A stretch of 64,000 nucleotides of DNA from Hyphomicrobiales bacterium (GTDB lineage: Bacteria > Pseudomonadota > Alphaproteobacteria > Rhizobiales > Rhizobiaceae), in contig UCMT01000005.1 of assembly GCA_900473795.1 (NCBI GenBank), positions 1-64,000 of the forward strand, given 5' to 3'. Under the pieces are notes generated by a model. It had not been told where the DNA came from. It did no database searches and was given only the letters and a program-made list of their open reading frames with translations. The translations under genes and the position numbers were made by a program. Below, one piece after another: positions 7,924-17,736 of this stretch; the stretch's first letter is position 1; every line of letters begins with the position of its first letter.

Positions 7924-9476
7924 GGCGCGCTCCCGGCCGGAAAGACGGAATGGAGATAGGCGGACGGCTCGTCGAGCGTCAAGGCGGCCTTCTGGACGAG
8001 GCCGAGCAATGTCTCGGGAAACAGGCCGATCAGGACGCTGACCGCCGTCAGGGCCATGAGCGGCAGGAGCGCCGTTGCCGGCACGGCGACTTGCAATGTC
8101 GGCGCGCCCGCCGGGCGCCAGTAGGCGATGAGGAACAGGCGCCCGGTGGCGATCATCGTCAGGAAGCCGGTGAAAAGCAGCGCCGCCGCCAGCCACCAGG
8201 CGCCGCTGTCGAGCGCCGCCTTGACCAGCATCACCTTCGGCCAGAAGCCGGAAAAGGGCGGCAGGCCGGAGACCGCGAAGAACAGCATCAGCGACAACGC
8301 GGAAAACAGCGCATGCCGCGCATAGAGCCCACCCAGCGCGGCCAGCGAAAAGCCGCCACCGAAACGGGCGGCAAGGCCCGCCGCCAGATAGAGCGCCGTC
8401 ATCACCACCATTGAATGCAGCGCATAAAAAACCGCGCCGCCGATGCCGCCCGGGCCACCGAGGGCGATACCGGCAAGCATGGAGCCGATGCCGGAAATGA
8501 CGAGATAGCCGAGCAGCCGCCGCGTGTCGGTCTGCGCCAGCGCACCGAGCGCGCCGGTGATCATCGTGAGCGCGCCGACAACTGCGATGACGAGGCTGAG
8601 CTCTCGCCGCTCGAACGGAAACAGCATGACCGAGACGCGGATCAGCGCATAGATGCCGACCTTGGTCAGCAGCCCGGCAAACAGCGCCGACACGACGATG
8701 CGCGGCGTATGATAGGAGGCGGGCAGCCAGAAGTTCACCGGAAAGGCCGCCGCCTTCATGGCAAAGGCGAAGACGAAAAGGGCGATCAGCGTTGTCAGCG
8801 GCGCCGTCTCTCGCAACGGTCCCGCCTTGGCCGCGATGTCGGCCATGTTGAGCGTGCCGAAGATGCCGTAGAGATAGCCGGTGGCGATCAGGAACAGGGT
8901 GGTGGCGACGAGGTTGAGAAAGCCGTATTTCACCGCCCCGTCGATCTGCTCGCGCTCCGCGCCGAGCACCAGGAGACCGAAGGAGGAGATCAGCAAGACC
9001 TCGAACCAGACATAGAGATTGAACACGTCGCCGGTCAGGAAGGCGCCGCTGACACCCGCCATCAACAGCATCAGCAAGGGATAGAAGCCGTAGCGGCGGC
9101 CGCTGTCGTTGATGTCGGTGACGGCGGCAACGGCGCCGGCGAGCGCCACCACGGCCGCCATGAGCGCAAACAGCGCGCCCATCAGATCGACCGTGAAGGC
9201 GATGCCGAAGGGCGGCAGCCAGCGGCCCATGACCATGGTCACCGGACCGGTTTGCGCGACATGCCAGAGAAGTGCGGCATCGAGCCCAGCAAGAACGCCA
9301 AGTGCGGCAACGGCGATCAGCGGCTGGAGAAAGGTCCGGTGCCGCACCATCATCAGGACGGCGCCGATGCCGATGCACCAGGCGACGGGCAGCACCACCA
9401 GCCAGTCGAGCGCTGTCACCGGCTGGAGAACCAGCGCTGCGGACAGATCGGCGGGGGGCGAGGAAACGGCGGCCAT
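7920..9476 (-). CDS. mrpD: Mrp-type Na+/H+ antiporter subunit D
   Basis: The product is 518 aa, a NuoM/N-like proton-translocating subunit with about 14 membrane helices. Family motifs include FEVLLISSFGLLVLGA, FAMKAAAFPVNFWLPASY (key membrane Lys) and GLLTKVGIYALIRV. The ATG at 9476 begins the conserved N-terminus and lies 7 bases after the mrpC stop. MrpA and MrpD are the two large channel-like subunits of the complex. Confidence 0.93.
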   Translation of the reverse strand: MAAVSSPPADLSAALVLQPVTALDWLVVLPVAWCIGIGAVLMMVRHRTFLQPLIAVAALGVLAGLDAALLWHVAQTGPVTMVMGRWLPPFGIAFTVDLMGALFALMAAVVALAGAVAAVTDINDSGRRYGFYPLLMLLMAGVSGAFLTGDVFNLYVWFEVLLISSFGLLVLGAEREQIDGAVKYGFLNLVATTLFLIATGYLYGIFGTLNMADIAAKAGPLRETAPLTTLIALFVFAFAMKAAAFPVNFWLPASYHTPRIVVSALFAGLLTKVGIYALIRVSVMLFPFERRELSLVIAVVGALTMITGALGALAQTDTRRLLGYLVISGIGSMLAGIALGGPGGIGGAVFYALHSMVVMTALYLAAGLAARFGGGFSLAALGGLYARHALFSALSLMLFFAVSGLPPFSGFWPKVMLVKAALDSGAWWLAAALLFTGFLTMIATGRLFLIAYWRPAGAPTLQVAVPATALLPLMALTAVSVLIGLFPETLLGLVQKAALTLDEPSAYLHSVFPAGSAP

Positions 9477-9483
9477 GGTCGTG

Positions 9484-9861
9484 TCAGTATCCCAGCGGCG
9501 GCAGCGGGGCGTCGTCCGGCTCGGCCACCCGCATCTCGTCGGTGTTGTCGGTGCCAAGCGTACTGTAGGCGCGCCAGGAGAGCACCAGCAGGAAGGCGAA
9601 GAACGAGAAGGAAATCACGATCGCCGTCAGGATCAGCGCCTGCGGCAGCGGATTGGCCACCGGCCCTGCCGGCACGTCGAGACCCGGACCGATAACCGGC
9701 GGCACCTCGCGCATGATCCGGCCGCTGGTGAAGATCAGGAGATTGACGGCATTGCCGAGGATGGCGACGCCGATGAGCATGCGGATGATGAATTTCGACA
9801 TCATGAGATAGATGGCGATCGTCAGGAAGATACCGGTGAGGAGTGCGAAAACGGGTTCCAT
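9484..9861 (-). CDS. mrpC: Mrp-type Na+/H+ antiporter subunit C
   Basis: The product is 125 aa, a NuoK homologue with three membrane helices. Typical residues are [19 protein letters not shown] and the IGVAILGNAVNLLIFTSG helix, then DPLPQALILTAIVISFSF-like text (here NPLPQALILTAIVISF). The start is fixed by a TGATG overlap with the mrpB stop at 9861. The short acidic C-terminal tail is ordinary for the family. Confidence 0.93.
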   Translation of the reverse strand: MEPVFALLTGIFLTIAIYLMMSKFIIRMLIGVAILGNAVNLLIFTSGRIMREVPPVIGPGLDVPAGPVANPLPQALILTAIVISFSFFAFLLVLSWRAYSTLGTDNTDEMRVAEPDDAPLPPLGY

Positions 9862-10280
9862 CAATCCTCTCCCCTTTCCTCGAGCGACAGGGCGACGGAG
9901 GTGACGGCGCCGACGACGACCAGATAGACGCCGATATCGAAGGTCATGACGCTCGACAGCGGCACCTCTTCGCCGAGGATGACCGGATAGACCCAAAGCC
10001 CCGTCATGAACGGCACATGGAACACCATCGACAAAAGGCCCGACAGCGTCGCCAAAAGCAGCCCTGCCCCGGCGATTGACAGCGGATGGAAGACGATCGC
10101 CCGGCGCACGGTCTCGACGCCGAAGGCGATGCCGTAGATCGACAGGGCGGCGACCGCGATCAGCCCGCCGATGAAGCCGCCACCCGGCTCGTTGTGGCCG
10201 CGCAAAAGCACGAAGATCGAAAACAGCACCATCAGGCCGACGATCAGCGGCGCGACGGTGCGCAAGATCAGCGACCTCAT
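9861..10280 (-). CDS. mrpB: Mrp-type Na+/H+ antiporter subunit B
   Basis: The product is 139 aa with four membrane helices. The MnhB core [19 protein letters not shown] lies near residue 29 and [19 protein letters not shown] near the end. Here mrpB is a separate gene; in some rhizobial pha operons A and B are fused. The start overlaps the mrpA stop by 4 bases. Confidence 0.93.
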   Translation of the reverse strand: MRSLILRTVAPLIVGLMVLFSIFVLLRGHNEPGGGFIGGLIAVAALSIYGIAFGVETVRRAIVFHPLSIAGAGLLLATLSGLLSMVFHVPFMTGLWVYPVILGEEVPLSSVMTFDIGVYLVVVGAVTSVALSLEERGED

Positions 10281-12640
10281 CGGCTCGCCTCCTCCGCATC
10301 GGGATCGTTGTCGGCGATGCGCCGGAGCGAGCCGGCCCTCAGCCGCACGAGCGACAGGATCGCCAGCGCGGCGATCATCACCACGGCGATTTCGCCGAGC
10401 GTATCCGTGCCGCGGAAATCGACGATGATGACGTTCACGACATTGGCGCCGTGGGCGATCGTCTTCGCATAATGGTTGAAGAAGTCGCTGAGCGTCGTGT
10501 CGAACGGCGCTTCGGTCACCTTGAGCAGAAGCAGCGTCGCGCCGAGCCCGCAGGCAAGCGCGATCGCCGCATCCGGCAGGGTCTCGCGCAGCGGGCGGCG
10601 GTCGGAGGGCGAAAGCTTGAGCCGCGTCATCACCAGCGCCAGGATGACGACGGCGAGCGTTTCGATCATGAACTGGGTGAAGGCAAGATCCGGCGCGCCA
10701 TAGAGGAGGAAGATCACCGCCACCGAAAAGCCCTGGATGCCGAGCGAGACGATCGCCGTCAGCCGGTCCTGCGCCAGAACCACCGCGACAAGCCCGATCA
10801 CTGCGATTGCCATGATGGCGAGTTCGTGCAGCGGGATGTCCTGCGGAAAGACCGGTGCGCGCGCCAGCTCGCCATAGAGGAAGGGCGGTGCGATGAGGAC
10901 GACCGCCAACAGGGCGAAGGTGGCGGTCATATAGGTGTCGAGCCGCCCGTTCTGCAGCCGCCGGGTGACGGCGGAGGACAGCCGGACGAGGCCGCGCATC
11001 ACCTGGTCGAAGCCGCGATCCGGACCCCAGCCGATAGCGGCGAGAACGGCGGCGATCCCGGCGCGAAGACGCGCAAGGCCGAGATAGAAGCCGATGCCGA
11101 GAACCACGGTCAGCACTGATAGCATGAGCGGCATGCCGACATGCGGCTCGAGCGAGATCGCAACGGCACGCGCTTCGCCGGCAATTGCCGAGGCCATCGG
11201 CGAGGAGATCAGCGTGTGGACGGTGCCGGACAGGAAAGCGGCGGCGAGGCCCGCAAGCGCCAGCACGGCCGGACCGAGCCAGAGCAGGACGGGAGCCTCA
11301 TGTGCGGCCTTCGGCGTCTCGACCCGTTTGCCGATGAACGGCTTCAGCGCGACGGCGAAGGCGGCGGAAAACATCAGCGCATTGCCGACAACGACGAGCG
11401 CCGCGAAGGTGATCGCGCGGCCGTCGAAGGCGGACAGTGCGGTATAGACCTCTTCCTTGGCCAGGAAGCCGAAGAAGGGCGGCAGCCCGCCCATCGACGC
11501 GGCCGACGCGAGCGCGATGGCGAAGGTCAGCGGCATGGCGGAACGCAGGCCGCCGAGCCGCGTCACGTCGCGCGTTCCCGTTTCGTGATCGATGCAGCCC
11601 GCCACCATGAACAGCGCCCCCTTGAACAGGGAATGCGCCACCAGATAGAGCGCTGCCGCCTCGATCGCGTAGGGCGCGCCGAAGCCGGTCAGAAGAACCA
11701 GAAGGCCGAGCGACGACACCGTCGTATAGGCGAGCATCAGCTTCAGATCGGTCTGGCGCACCGCCAAAAGCGCGCCGATGACGAGCGTCGCGCCGCCGAA
11801 CACCGGCAGGATGATCTGCCATTCAGCCGTACCGCCCATCACCGGATAGAGCCGCATCACCAGATAGACGCCGGCCTTCACCATGGTTGCCGAATGCAGA
11901 TAGGCCGAGACCGGGGTTGGCGCTTCCATGGCGTTCGGCAGCCAGAAATGGAAGGGGAACTGCGCCGATTTGGTGAAGGCGCCGCCGAGCACGAGGATCA
12001 GCGCCGCCAGATAGAACGGGCTCGCCTTGACCTGCGGGGCAAAAGCGGTGAGCAGCGAAAACTGGTTGATGCCGGAGATGTTCCACAAGAGGATCAGCCC
12101 GGCGAGCAGCAACAGCCCGCCCCCGCCCGTCACCACCAGCGCCTGAAGGGCGGCGCGGCGGGCGGCCTCGCGCTGATGGTCGAAACCGATCAGCAGGAAA
12201 GAGGTGATCGAGGTGAGCTCCCAGAACACGAACAACATCAGGAAACTGTCGGAGGCCACGAGCCCCAGCATCGAGCCCATGAACATCAGGAGGAACGAGA
12301 AGAACCGGCCCTGATGCGGATGCCCCTTCAGGTAGCCGCCTGAATAGAGCACGATCAGTGCGCCGATGCCGGAAATCAAAAGGATGAAGGTCAGCGATAG
12401 CCCGTCGACCAGCCAGGAGAAGCTGACATTGAAGGACGGCAACCAGGCATAGCCGCCGGTCACCACCTCGCCGCGTGCAATCTCAGCCGAGAAGCCGGTA
12501 AAATGCAGGAAGATCGCCACGGGAACGAGCGCCAGCACCCAGGCGGCGTTGTGACCGAGGATGCGTGTGAGCAGCGGTGCCACGATCGCACCCAGGAACG
12601 GCGAAAGGAGAGCCAGAAATGTCAGATCGGCGACACTCAT
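10277..12640 (-). CDS. mrpA: Mrp-type Na+/H+ antiporter subunit A
   Basis: The product is 787 aa, first gene of the operon. It is a NuoL-like antiporter subunit with about 20 membrane helices: an oxidoreductase/antiporter domain (about residues 60-400) with [41 protein letters not shown] and [15 protein letters not shown], followed by a C-terminal MbhD/E-like (DUF4040) portion with [20 protein letters not shown]. The start at 12640 matches the conserved N-terminus. With mrpB-G it forms one complex for Na+/K+ and pH homeostasis. The promoter lies in the 237 bases shared with the divergent msrB. Confidence 0.95.
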   Translation of the reverse strand: MSVADLTFLALLSPFLGAIVAPLLTRILGHNAAWVLALVPVAIFLHFTGFSAEIARGEVVTGGYAWLPSFNVSFSWLVDGLSLTFILLISGIGALIVLYSGGYLKGHPHQGRFFSFLLMFMGSMLGLVASDSFLMLFVFWELTSITSFLLIGFDHQREAARRAALQALVVTGGGGLLLLAGLILLWNISGINQFSLLTAFAPQVKASPFYLAALILVLGGAFTKSAQFPFHFWLPNAMEAPTPVSAYLHSATMVKAGVYLVMRLYPVMGGTAEWQIILPVFGGATLVIGALLAVRQTDLKLMLAYTTVSSLGLLVLLTGFGAPYAIEAAALYLVAHSLFKGALFMVAGCIDHETGTRDVTRLGGLRSAMPLTFAIALASAASMGGLPPFFGFLAKEEVYTALSAFDGRAITFAALVVVGNALMFSAAFAVALKPFIGKRVETPKAAHEAPVLLWLGPAVLALAGLAAAFLSGTVHTLISSPMASAIAGEARAVAISLEPHVGMPLMLSVLTVVLGIGFYLGLARLRAGIAAVLAAIGWGPDRGFDQVMRGLVRLSSAVTRRLQNGRLDTYMTATFALLAVVLIAPPFLYGELARAPVFPQDIPLHELAIMAIAVIGLVAVVLAQDRLTAIVSLGIQGFSVAVIFLLYGAPDLAFTQFMIETLAVVILALVMTRLKLSPSDRRPLRETLPDAAIALACGLGATLLLLKVTEAPFDTTLSDFFNHYAKTIAHGANVVNVIIVDFRGTDTLGEIAVVMIAALAILSLVRLRAGSLRRIADNDPDAEEASR

Positions 12641-12877
12641 GGGTCAACATGTTCCTTTCAAGGATGCAAGTGGCAAAGGAGGTAAGGAGGCGCGGCGAAC
12701 GAATGTCGGTAGCGAATACTCTTCGGGATAAGCCAAGCGGGGAACAAACTCAAGGTTATGGCGGGGAAAACGCCCCCTCTCCCCAGATTGCCGCAGCCGC
12801 ACAATTGGAAGCTGCAGCGGGGTGATTGCCGGAACGCCACATGCTTCCTATATCTGCAGCAAATCAGGGAGAGACCG

Positions 12878-13285
12878 ATGAACGACACCAGCACCTTGAA
12901 GATCTTCAAGACCGATGAGGAATGGCGGGCGCAGCTGACGCCGGAACAATACCGCATCACCCGCCAGCACGGCACCGAGCGCGCTTTCTCGAGCCCGGAT
13001 TTCGACCTGAGCAAGAAGGGTGTCTATCACTGCGTCTGCTGCAACCGGCCGCTCTATCGCTCGCAGGCGAAGTTCAATTCCGGCACCGGCTGGCCGAGCT
13101 TCTACGAGCCGATCTCGCCCGCTGCCGTGACGAAGCATCACGACACGTCCTATGGCATGAGTCGGACGGAAATCCGCTGCGCCGATTGCGACGCGCATCT
13201 CGGCCACGTCTTCCCCGACGGCCCGCCGCCGACCGGCCTGCGCTACTGCATGAACGGGGTTGCCCTGACCTTCGAACAGGAGTGA
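12878..13285 (+). CDS. msrB: Peptide-methionine (R)-S-oxide reductase
   Basis: The product is 135 aa, the normal MsrB size. Zinc is held by C52-X2-C55 and C101-X2-C104. The signature [10 protein letters not shown] (66-75) and the catalytic Cys124 in RYCMNG are present. The enzyme reduces the R epimer of methionine sulfoxide in proteins. The ATG at 12878 has AGGGAGAG about 7 bases upstream. It is a single gene, divergent from the antiporter operon. Confidence 0.95.
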   Translation: MNDTSTLKIFKTDEEWRAQLTPEQYRITRQHGTERAFSSPDFDLSKKGVYHCVCCNRPLYRSQAKFNSGTGWPSFYEPISPAAVTKHHDTSYGMSRTEIRCADCDAHLGHVFPDGPPPTGLRYCMNGVALTFEQE

Positions 13286-13310
13286 GCCGCCCCGGCCGGG
13301 CGGGCGTCTG

Positions 13311-13577
13311 TCAGGATGGAAGCCTGGTGCTGCCGATGCCCGTGTCGGGCGCTTGCGGCATGCCGAAGAGATGCGCAAACAGCGCGTAGAGACAGAGCAC
13401 CAGTGCGGCCAGCGCCATCAAGGGAACGAACACGAAGACGAGGATGATCGACCAATTGCGCCCCGGTGCCGGCTCCCCGTCCGCCTCGCTCCAGAGGGGA
13501 ACGCCCGTGTCGTCGACGTCATGGTTGGAATGTTCGCTTGAAAGTGTGCGGCTTGCCGCATTCCGAGGTTCTGCCAT
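13311..13577 (-). CDS. Small single-span membrane protein, function unknown
   Basis: The product is 88 aa. A polar N-terminal half with Ser/Asp-rich sequence precedes one strong transmembrane helix (SIILVFVFVPLMALAALVLC, about residues 45-64) and a short tail. The ATG at 13577 has a near-perfect AAGGAGG immediately upstream at good spacing, which excludes the longer reading frame starting at 13733. No known domain is recognised. It is convergent with msrB. Confidence 0.65.
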   Translation of the reverse strand: MAEPRNAASRTLSSEHSNHDVDDTGVPLWSEADGEPAPGRNWSIILVFVFVPLMALAALVLCLYALFAHLFGMPQAPDTGIGSTRLPS

Positions 13578-13819
13578 TGCCCCCTCCTTTTCGGCGTTTC
13601 TCCGCCGTTTTGACAAGGATACACATTTTTCCGGCAAAGTCTTCGATATGGCTAATATATCGTTAACCGCCCGGCGCTCATCATGGTTGCCACGTGCCCC
13701 CTCCACAAATTTAGGGGAAAATAGTTTTTTCAACCCGCAGTGTTCTCTTGTGATTCAGCACGCATAAATTTCCACTGCACCGCGTCTCAAATGGGACCGA
13801 GTGGCGGGATGCGTCAAAA

Positions 13820-14350
13820 ATGGAGATGGCCTTGAGACATGCGCTGTTGCTGACGGCAGCCCTTTGCACGAGTTCGCCCGCCCTCGCCGCGGACGATTGG
13901 ACGAGCTATTCCAATCCGCGCTTCGGCTATAGCGCAGCCGTGCCGCCCGGCTTCACGCTGGGCCAGGAGGCCGACAACGGCGACGGCGCGACCTTTCGCT
14001 CGGATGACGGGCGTTCCGAGCTTTCGATCTACGGCACCATGCTCGAAAACGGCGAATTTGCCGGCGAGGCCCGCAAGCGCATCGACGGGGACAGGGCGGC
14101 CGGATGGACGATCACCTACGACAAGGTGACGAACGGCTGGGCGAGCTATTCCGGCGCGCGGTCGACAGACATTCTCTATGTCCGCGGCATCGCACTTTGC
14201 GCCGGCAACGCCGCCTATTTCCACCTTCGCTATCCGCGCGACACTTTGAAGACGTTCAACAGCGTCATCGGCCGATTGGTGAAATCGTTGCGGCCGGCGG
14301 CGGGATGCGAACAGGCGCCGCAACAGGCTCCAGGTGCAGCGCAGAACTGA
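13820..14350 (+). CDS. Secreted hypothetical protein with cleavable signal peptide
   Basis: The product is 176 aa. A signal peptide (residues 1-24, LLLTAALCTSSPALA cleavage region) precedes a soluble domain beginning DDWTSYSNPRFGYSAAVPPGF, a pattern common to periplasmic proteins of unknown function in rhizobia. Two Cys (in ALCAGNA and AAGCEQ) might form a disulfide. The C-terminus is Gln/Pro/Ala-rich. The function is unknown. An internal ATG at 13826 is also possible as the start. Confidence 0.7.
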   Translation: MEMALRHALLLTAALCTSSPALAADDWTSYSNPRFGYSAAVPPGFTLGQEADNGDGATFRSDDGRSELSIYGTMLENGEFAGEARKRIDGDRAAGWTITYDKVTNGWASYSGARSTDILYVRGIALCAGNAAYFHLRYPRDTLKTFNSVIGRLVKSLRPAAGCEQAPQQAPGAAQN

Positions 14351-14379
14351 CAGGCACCGTCACATTTCCGATGAGACGA

Positions 14380-15060
14380 TCAGGCCGAAGCGCTGCTGAT
14401 GCAGGTCAGCACGGCGGAATAGTGCACGGCAGACGCGATCACCACGAAACCGTGCCAGATGGCGTTCTGGAAACGCAGCTTTTCCCAGACATGGAAGATC
14501 ACGCCGCAGGAATAGAGGATGCCGCCGATCACGATGAGGATCAGCGTCGTTTCCGTCAGTTGCGACAGGAGCGGACCGGCGGCAAAGACGCCGCTCCAGC
14601 CCATGGCGAGATAGAGCAGGATCGCCACCTTGTCGAAGCGGCCGGGAAAGACGCATTTGATCAGCACGCCGACAAAGGCGATCGTCCAGATGCCGATCAG
14701 CATGCCGAACAGATAGGGATCGTCCCAGCCGCGCTGCAAAAACGGCGTATAGGTGGCGGCGATCAGCACGAAGATCGACGAATGGTCGAAGCGGCGCAGG
14801 AACCATTTCGTCTTCGACACGGGATAGAGATTGTAGAGGAAGGAGATCGACAGCGTCGCAACCAGCCCGGCGCCGTAGATCCAGGCGGCCGCGAGCTGCC
14901 CGGACGTGCTCCAGACGGTGGCATAGAAGATCATTGCCGTGACGCCTATCAGCGCAAAGGCGAGACCGATCCCATGGACGACGCCGTCGGCAATCAGTTC
15001 AGAGCGATCGTAGTTCCATTTGATGCCCTTGATTTCCACCAGAGCCCCTCGACACTTCAT
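14380..15060 (-). CDS. Hemolysin III / PAQR family membrane protein
   Basis: The product is 226 aa with seven predicted membrane helices. Family signature residues are ELIADGVVHGIG near the N-terminus, RRFDHSSIFVLIAATYTPF in the middle and FHVWEKLRF plus IWHGFVVIASAVHY at the C-terminus; these give the conserved Ser/Asp/His metal-site residues of PAQR proteins. Bacterial members are linked to membrane homeostasis; haemolysis is not implied. The true start may be a few codons downstream of 15060. Confidence 0.88.
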   Translation of the reverse strand: MKCRGALVEIKGIKWNYDRSELIADGVVHGIGLAFALIGVTAMIFYATVWSTSGQLAAAWIYGAGLVATLSISFLYNLYPVSKTKWFLRRFDHSSIFVLIAATYTPFLQRGWDDPYLFGMLIGIWTIAFVGVLIKCVFPGRFDKVAILLYLAMGWSGVFAAGPLLSQLTETTLILIVIGGILYSCGVIFHVWEKLRFQNAIWHGFVVIASAVHYSAVLTCISSASA

Positions 15061-15232
15061 TTCAATCCGGCTTCACGATGTAGCCGGCACATCACCCACC
15101 ATGATGGCCGATATCGCGCCGCCACAACGTGTGGCGGTCTTGCTAATGTGCCATAGACAGCAGCGCCGAAACAGAGCCGGAGGATCAAACTTTGCGACAG
15201 ATCGACATCTCACCGGAGGGCGGGCGTCAAGA

Positions 15233-15907
15233 TCAGAGCTTGCCGGCTGCGGCGATAATCTCGGCCGCGGTCGGGAAAACGCCGAGGCTGTTCGGCCCGT
15301 CCCGCGCCTCGATCTGCGCCCAGCCGACAATACCGTCCGCATTCACCAGGAAGTGCCCGACGAGCTGCGTGCCGTGGTTTGCAAAAATCATCTCGTCGGC
15401 TTCGTTGAGCTCGAATCCGTCCTTGGCATTGAGAACGGTGTTGGCTTCCATCGGCGATAGTGGCTCTGACATTTCGCCGCCGGGATTGATGCGGGCGCCC
15501 GCGAAATCCGCCATTGTCGTCCGGGATGGCCATTCCGGCTGCTCGTGGCTGCCATCGGGCAGGACCTCGACGCGCGGCACGCCGAAGGCCCGGTGCGTGC
15601 GGCAATCCGGGTCGCACAGAAGCGTCAGCGGCGTCGGCTGGTAGCGGAAATAGAGACGCGCGCGTTCGAGCGGCGTATTGATCACGGCCAGCGTCTCGGC
15701 GCCCATGGCCTGCAGGGCGGGTTGCAGGCTGGAAAGCTGTCCGACCTGACGCCGGCAGAAGGGGCAGTGCAGGCCGCGATAGAAGCCGATGAGGAACGGC
15801 CGGCCGAGCAGGCTGGCGAGGGAGGCGAAACCCTCGCGATTGGCGGCGGGAAGCACGAATGCGGGCGCAGCCTCTCCCGGCTGCAGCGGGCGTATCCGGT
15901 CTGTCAT
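15233..15907 (-). CDS. Peroxiredoxin-like (AhpC/TSA fold) protein
   Basis: The product is 224 aa. The thioredoxin-fold core shows FLIGFYRGLHCPFCRRQVGQL with a CxxC at about residues 48-51, followed by LAVINTPLERARLYF. The family is annotated as peroxiredoxin-like or AhpC/TSA, and a thiol peroxidase or disulfide role is likely but the substrate is unknown. The ATG at 15907 has AAGGAA about 7 bases upstream. It stands alone between the hemolysin III gene and uspA. Confidence 0.8.
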   Translation of the reverse strand: MTDRIRPLQPGEAAPAFVLPAANREGFASLASLLGRPFLIGFYRGLHCPFCRRQVGQLSSLQPALQAMGAETLAVINTPLERARLYFRYQPTPLTLLCDPDCRTHRAFGVPRVEVLPDGSHEQPEWPSRTTMADFAGARINPGGEMSEPLSPMEANTVLNAKDGFELNEADEMIFANHGTQLVGHFLVNADGIVGWAQIEARDGPNSLGVFPTAAEIIAAAGKL

Positions 15908-16087
15908 GGAACATTCCTTCGCTTCGGCGCTTCGATGTTGCCTTTGACAACGGCGCTGAACGCCGGCAGCGCCCTGATCGCCACTGTACCGGAGATCGCG
16001 GTTTCGCACTATCGGATCATGTGCTCGCTGGTCACGAGCGGCCAGTTTCACCCAGACGCCGCCAACCGCACCCGGCAGAATTCCGGC

Positions 16088-16510
16088 TTACCGATCGATC
16101 AGCACGGCGCATTTGCAATGGCTGGCGACGCGGCTTGCGGTCGAGCCGATGAAATAGTCGATCAGGCCCGGCCGGTGCGACGCGATGATGACCAGATCGC
16201 CCTCCATCTCCTCCGCAAAGGCGTTGATGATGCCGGCTGCGCCGCCGACGCGGATTTCGACGCGGCCCTTGACGCCGTGCTTGCGCTTGAGGTCGGCCAG
16301 CGTGTTCATCGCATGCTTGCGGGATGCCTCGACCATTTCCAGCGGAAAGTCGACAATCATGTAGCCCTGCGCATAGGCATTCAGATCCTCGACCACATTC
16401 AAGAGAATGATTTCGCCGCCCTCGTCCAGCAGCGACTTGGCGCGCTCCAGCACCGTTTCTCCGTGCTCCAGCTGGTCCATGGCGATCGGGACGATGATTC
16501 TCGAATACAT
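16088..16510 (-). CDS. Universal stress protein UspA family
   Basis: The product is 140 aa, a single Usp domain. MYSRIIVPIAMDQLEHGE opens the first beta strand, and the ATP-binding-type motif near the C-terminus reads ASHRPGLIDYFIGSTASRVASH (GSTAxxV in place of the usual G-2x-G-9x-GS). It probably binds nucleotide and acts in general stress survival. The ATG at 16510 has GAGGAG well placed upstream. Confidence 0.9.
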   Translation of the reverse strand: MYSRIIVPIAMDQLEHGETVLERAKSLLDEGGEIILLNVVEDLNAYAQGYMIVDFPLEMVEASRKHAMNTLADLKRKHGVKGRVEIRVGGAAGIINAFAEEMEGDLVIIASHRPGLIDYFIGSTASRVASHCKCAVLIDR

Positions 16511-16764
16511 GACTGTCTCCTCGGGTTCGCCGCACCGGCGGAGAGGCAGGATATCCTGCCTCCTGGGCCGTTGTTTTCGCCGACCCTCGCTGCCTGGCGC
16601 GGATAGATTAGAATATAGGTGTGTTCGGGGAAAAGTCACAACCGGCCATGCGGTCGCAGGCGATTGTCAACAGGGCGAGAACGGTACTTCCTCAATACGC
16701 CACCTTTCGTGGACGCCGCGGGCGCGCCATATAGGTTTGCAGGAGTTTCAAACGGGAATGCGCC

Positions 16765-17724
16765 ATGGCCGGCTTCGACAGACGCACCTTTATCAAGTTG
16801 TCGGCGACAGCGCTGGCAACGGGAACCGCCGCAGCCGCGACCAGGGCAGAAAGCACGACAATGACAGAGCACGCCTCAACCCACGCCGTCCGCATGCCGG
16901 CCTATATCGATCACTCGCATCTGGTGGTGCGCGACCTGCCGATGGTGTCGTCATGGTACCAGCAGATCATGGGCCTGACGCCGATGGACAAGACGGCGAG
17001 CGGCGAGACGCTCGGCGTTGCAGGACGGCCGCTTCTGACGCTGACGACCGAGGGTAATGCCGCCGTTGCGCCGCGCAATGCGCCCGGCCTGTTCCACACG
17101 GCCTTCCTCGTTCCGGATCGCACCGAGCTTGGCCGCTGGCTCGCCCATATCGCCCATAACAACGTGCCGCTGCAGGGCGCATCCGACCATCTGGTGAGCG
17201 AGGCGATCTATCTCGGTGACCCCGAAGGCAACGGCATCGAGGTCTATCGCGACCGGCCGCGCGCGGAATGGAATTATATCGACGACGGCATGGTGAAGAT
17301 GGCGACGCTGCCGCTCGACCTGCAGGCGCTTTACGACGAAGCCCCGAAGGACAAGTGGGACGGCATGGCGAACGGTACGGCGATCGGCCATATCCACCTG
17401 CAGGTGTCGGACATTCCGCAGGCCAACGCCTTCTTCCGCGATGTGCTCGGGCTCGACCTGATGGCGACCTACCCCGGCGCCAGCTTCTTCGCCTCGGGCA
17501 AGTATCACCACCATGTCGGCGCCAATATCTGGAATTCGCGCGGTGCACCGAAAAGGCAGGGCAACATGACCGGCCTTGCGGACTACACCGTGCATTTCAA
17601 CGACCCGGCCAAGCTCGAGACGGCGATCACCAGGCTCGACGCGCTGGAAATTCCGGTGACGCGCACCGGCGCCACCGTCTCGCTCGTCGACCCGTGGGGC
17701 ATCGGGCTGAAGCTGGTGGCCTGA
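16765..17724 (+). CDS. VOC family (glyoxalase/dioxygenase) protein with Tat-like N-terminus
   Basis: The product is 319 aa with two vicinal-oxygen-chelate modules, resembling catechol-2,3-dioxygenase-like proteins: module 1 around IDHSHLVVRDL to GIEVYRDRP, module 2 around IGHIHLQVSDI to IGLKLVA. Candidate metal ligands are H51 or H53, the later H and the E in GIEVY. The first 30 residues (DRRTFIKLSATALATGTAA) look like a twin-arginine signal, unusual for this cytosolic family; an internal ATG at 16861 would give a 287-aa cytosolic form. A decayed copy of the second module lies at 22150-22462. Confidence 0.8.
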   Translation: MAGFDRRTFIKLSATALATGTAAAATRAESTTMTEHASTHAVRMPAYIDHSHLVVRDLPMVSSWYQQIMGLTPMDKTASGETLGVAGRPLLTLTTEGNAAVAPRNAPGLFHTAFLVPDRTELGRWLAHIAHNNVPLQGASDHLVSEAIYLGDPEGNGIEVYRDRPRAEWNYIDDGMVKMATLPLDLQALYDEAPKDKWDGMANGTAIGHIHLQVSDIPQANAFFRDVLGLDLMATYPGASFFASGKYHHHVGANIWNSRGAPKRQGNMTGLADYTVHFNDPAKLETAITRLDALEIPVTRTGATVSLVDPWGIGLKLVA

Positions 17725-17736
17725 CGGCCCCCGATC

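Noticed and set aside
8415-12343. Long plus-strand frames opposite the antiporter operon, rich in Arg, Gln, Glu and His
   Set aside because: The compositions mirror hydrophobic membrane proteins read on the wrong strand.
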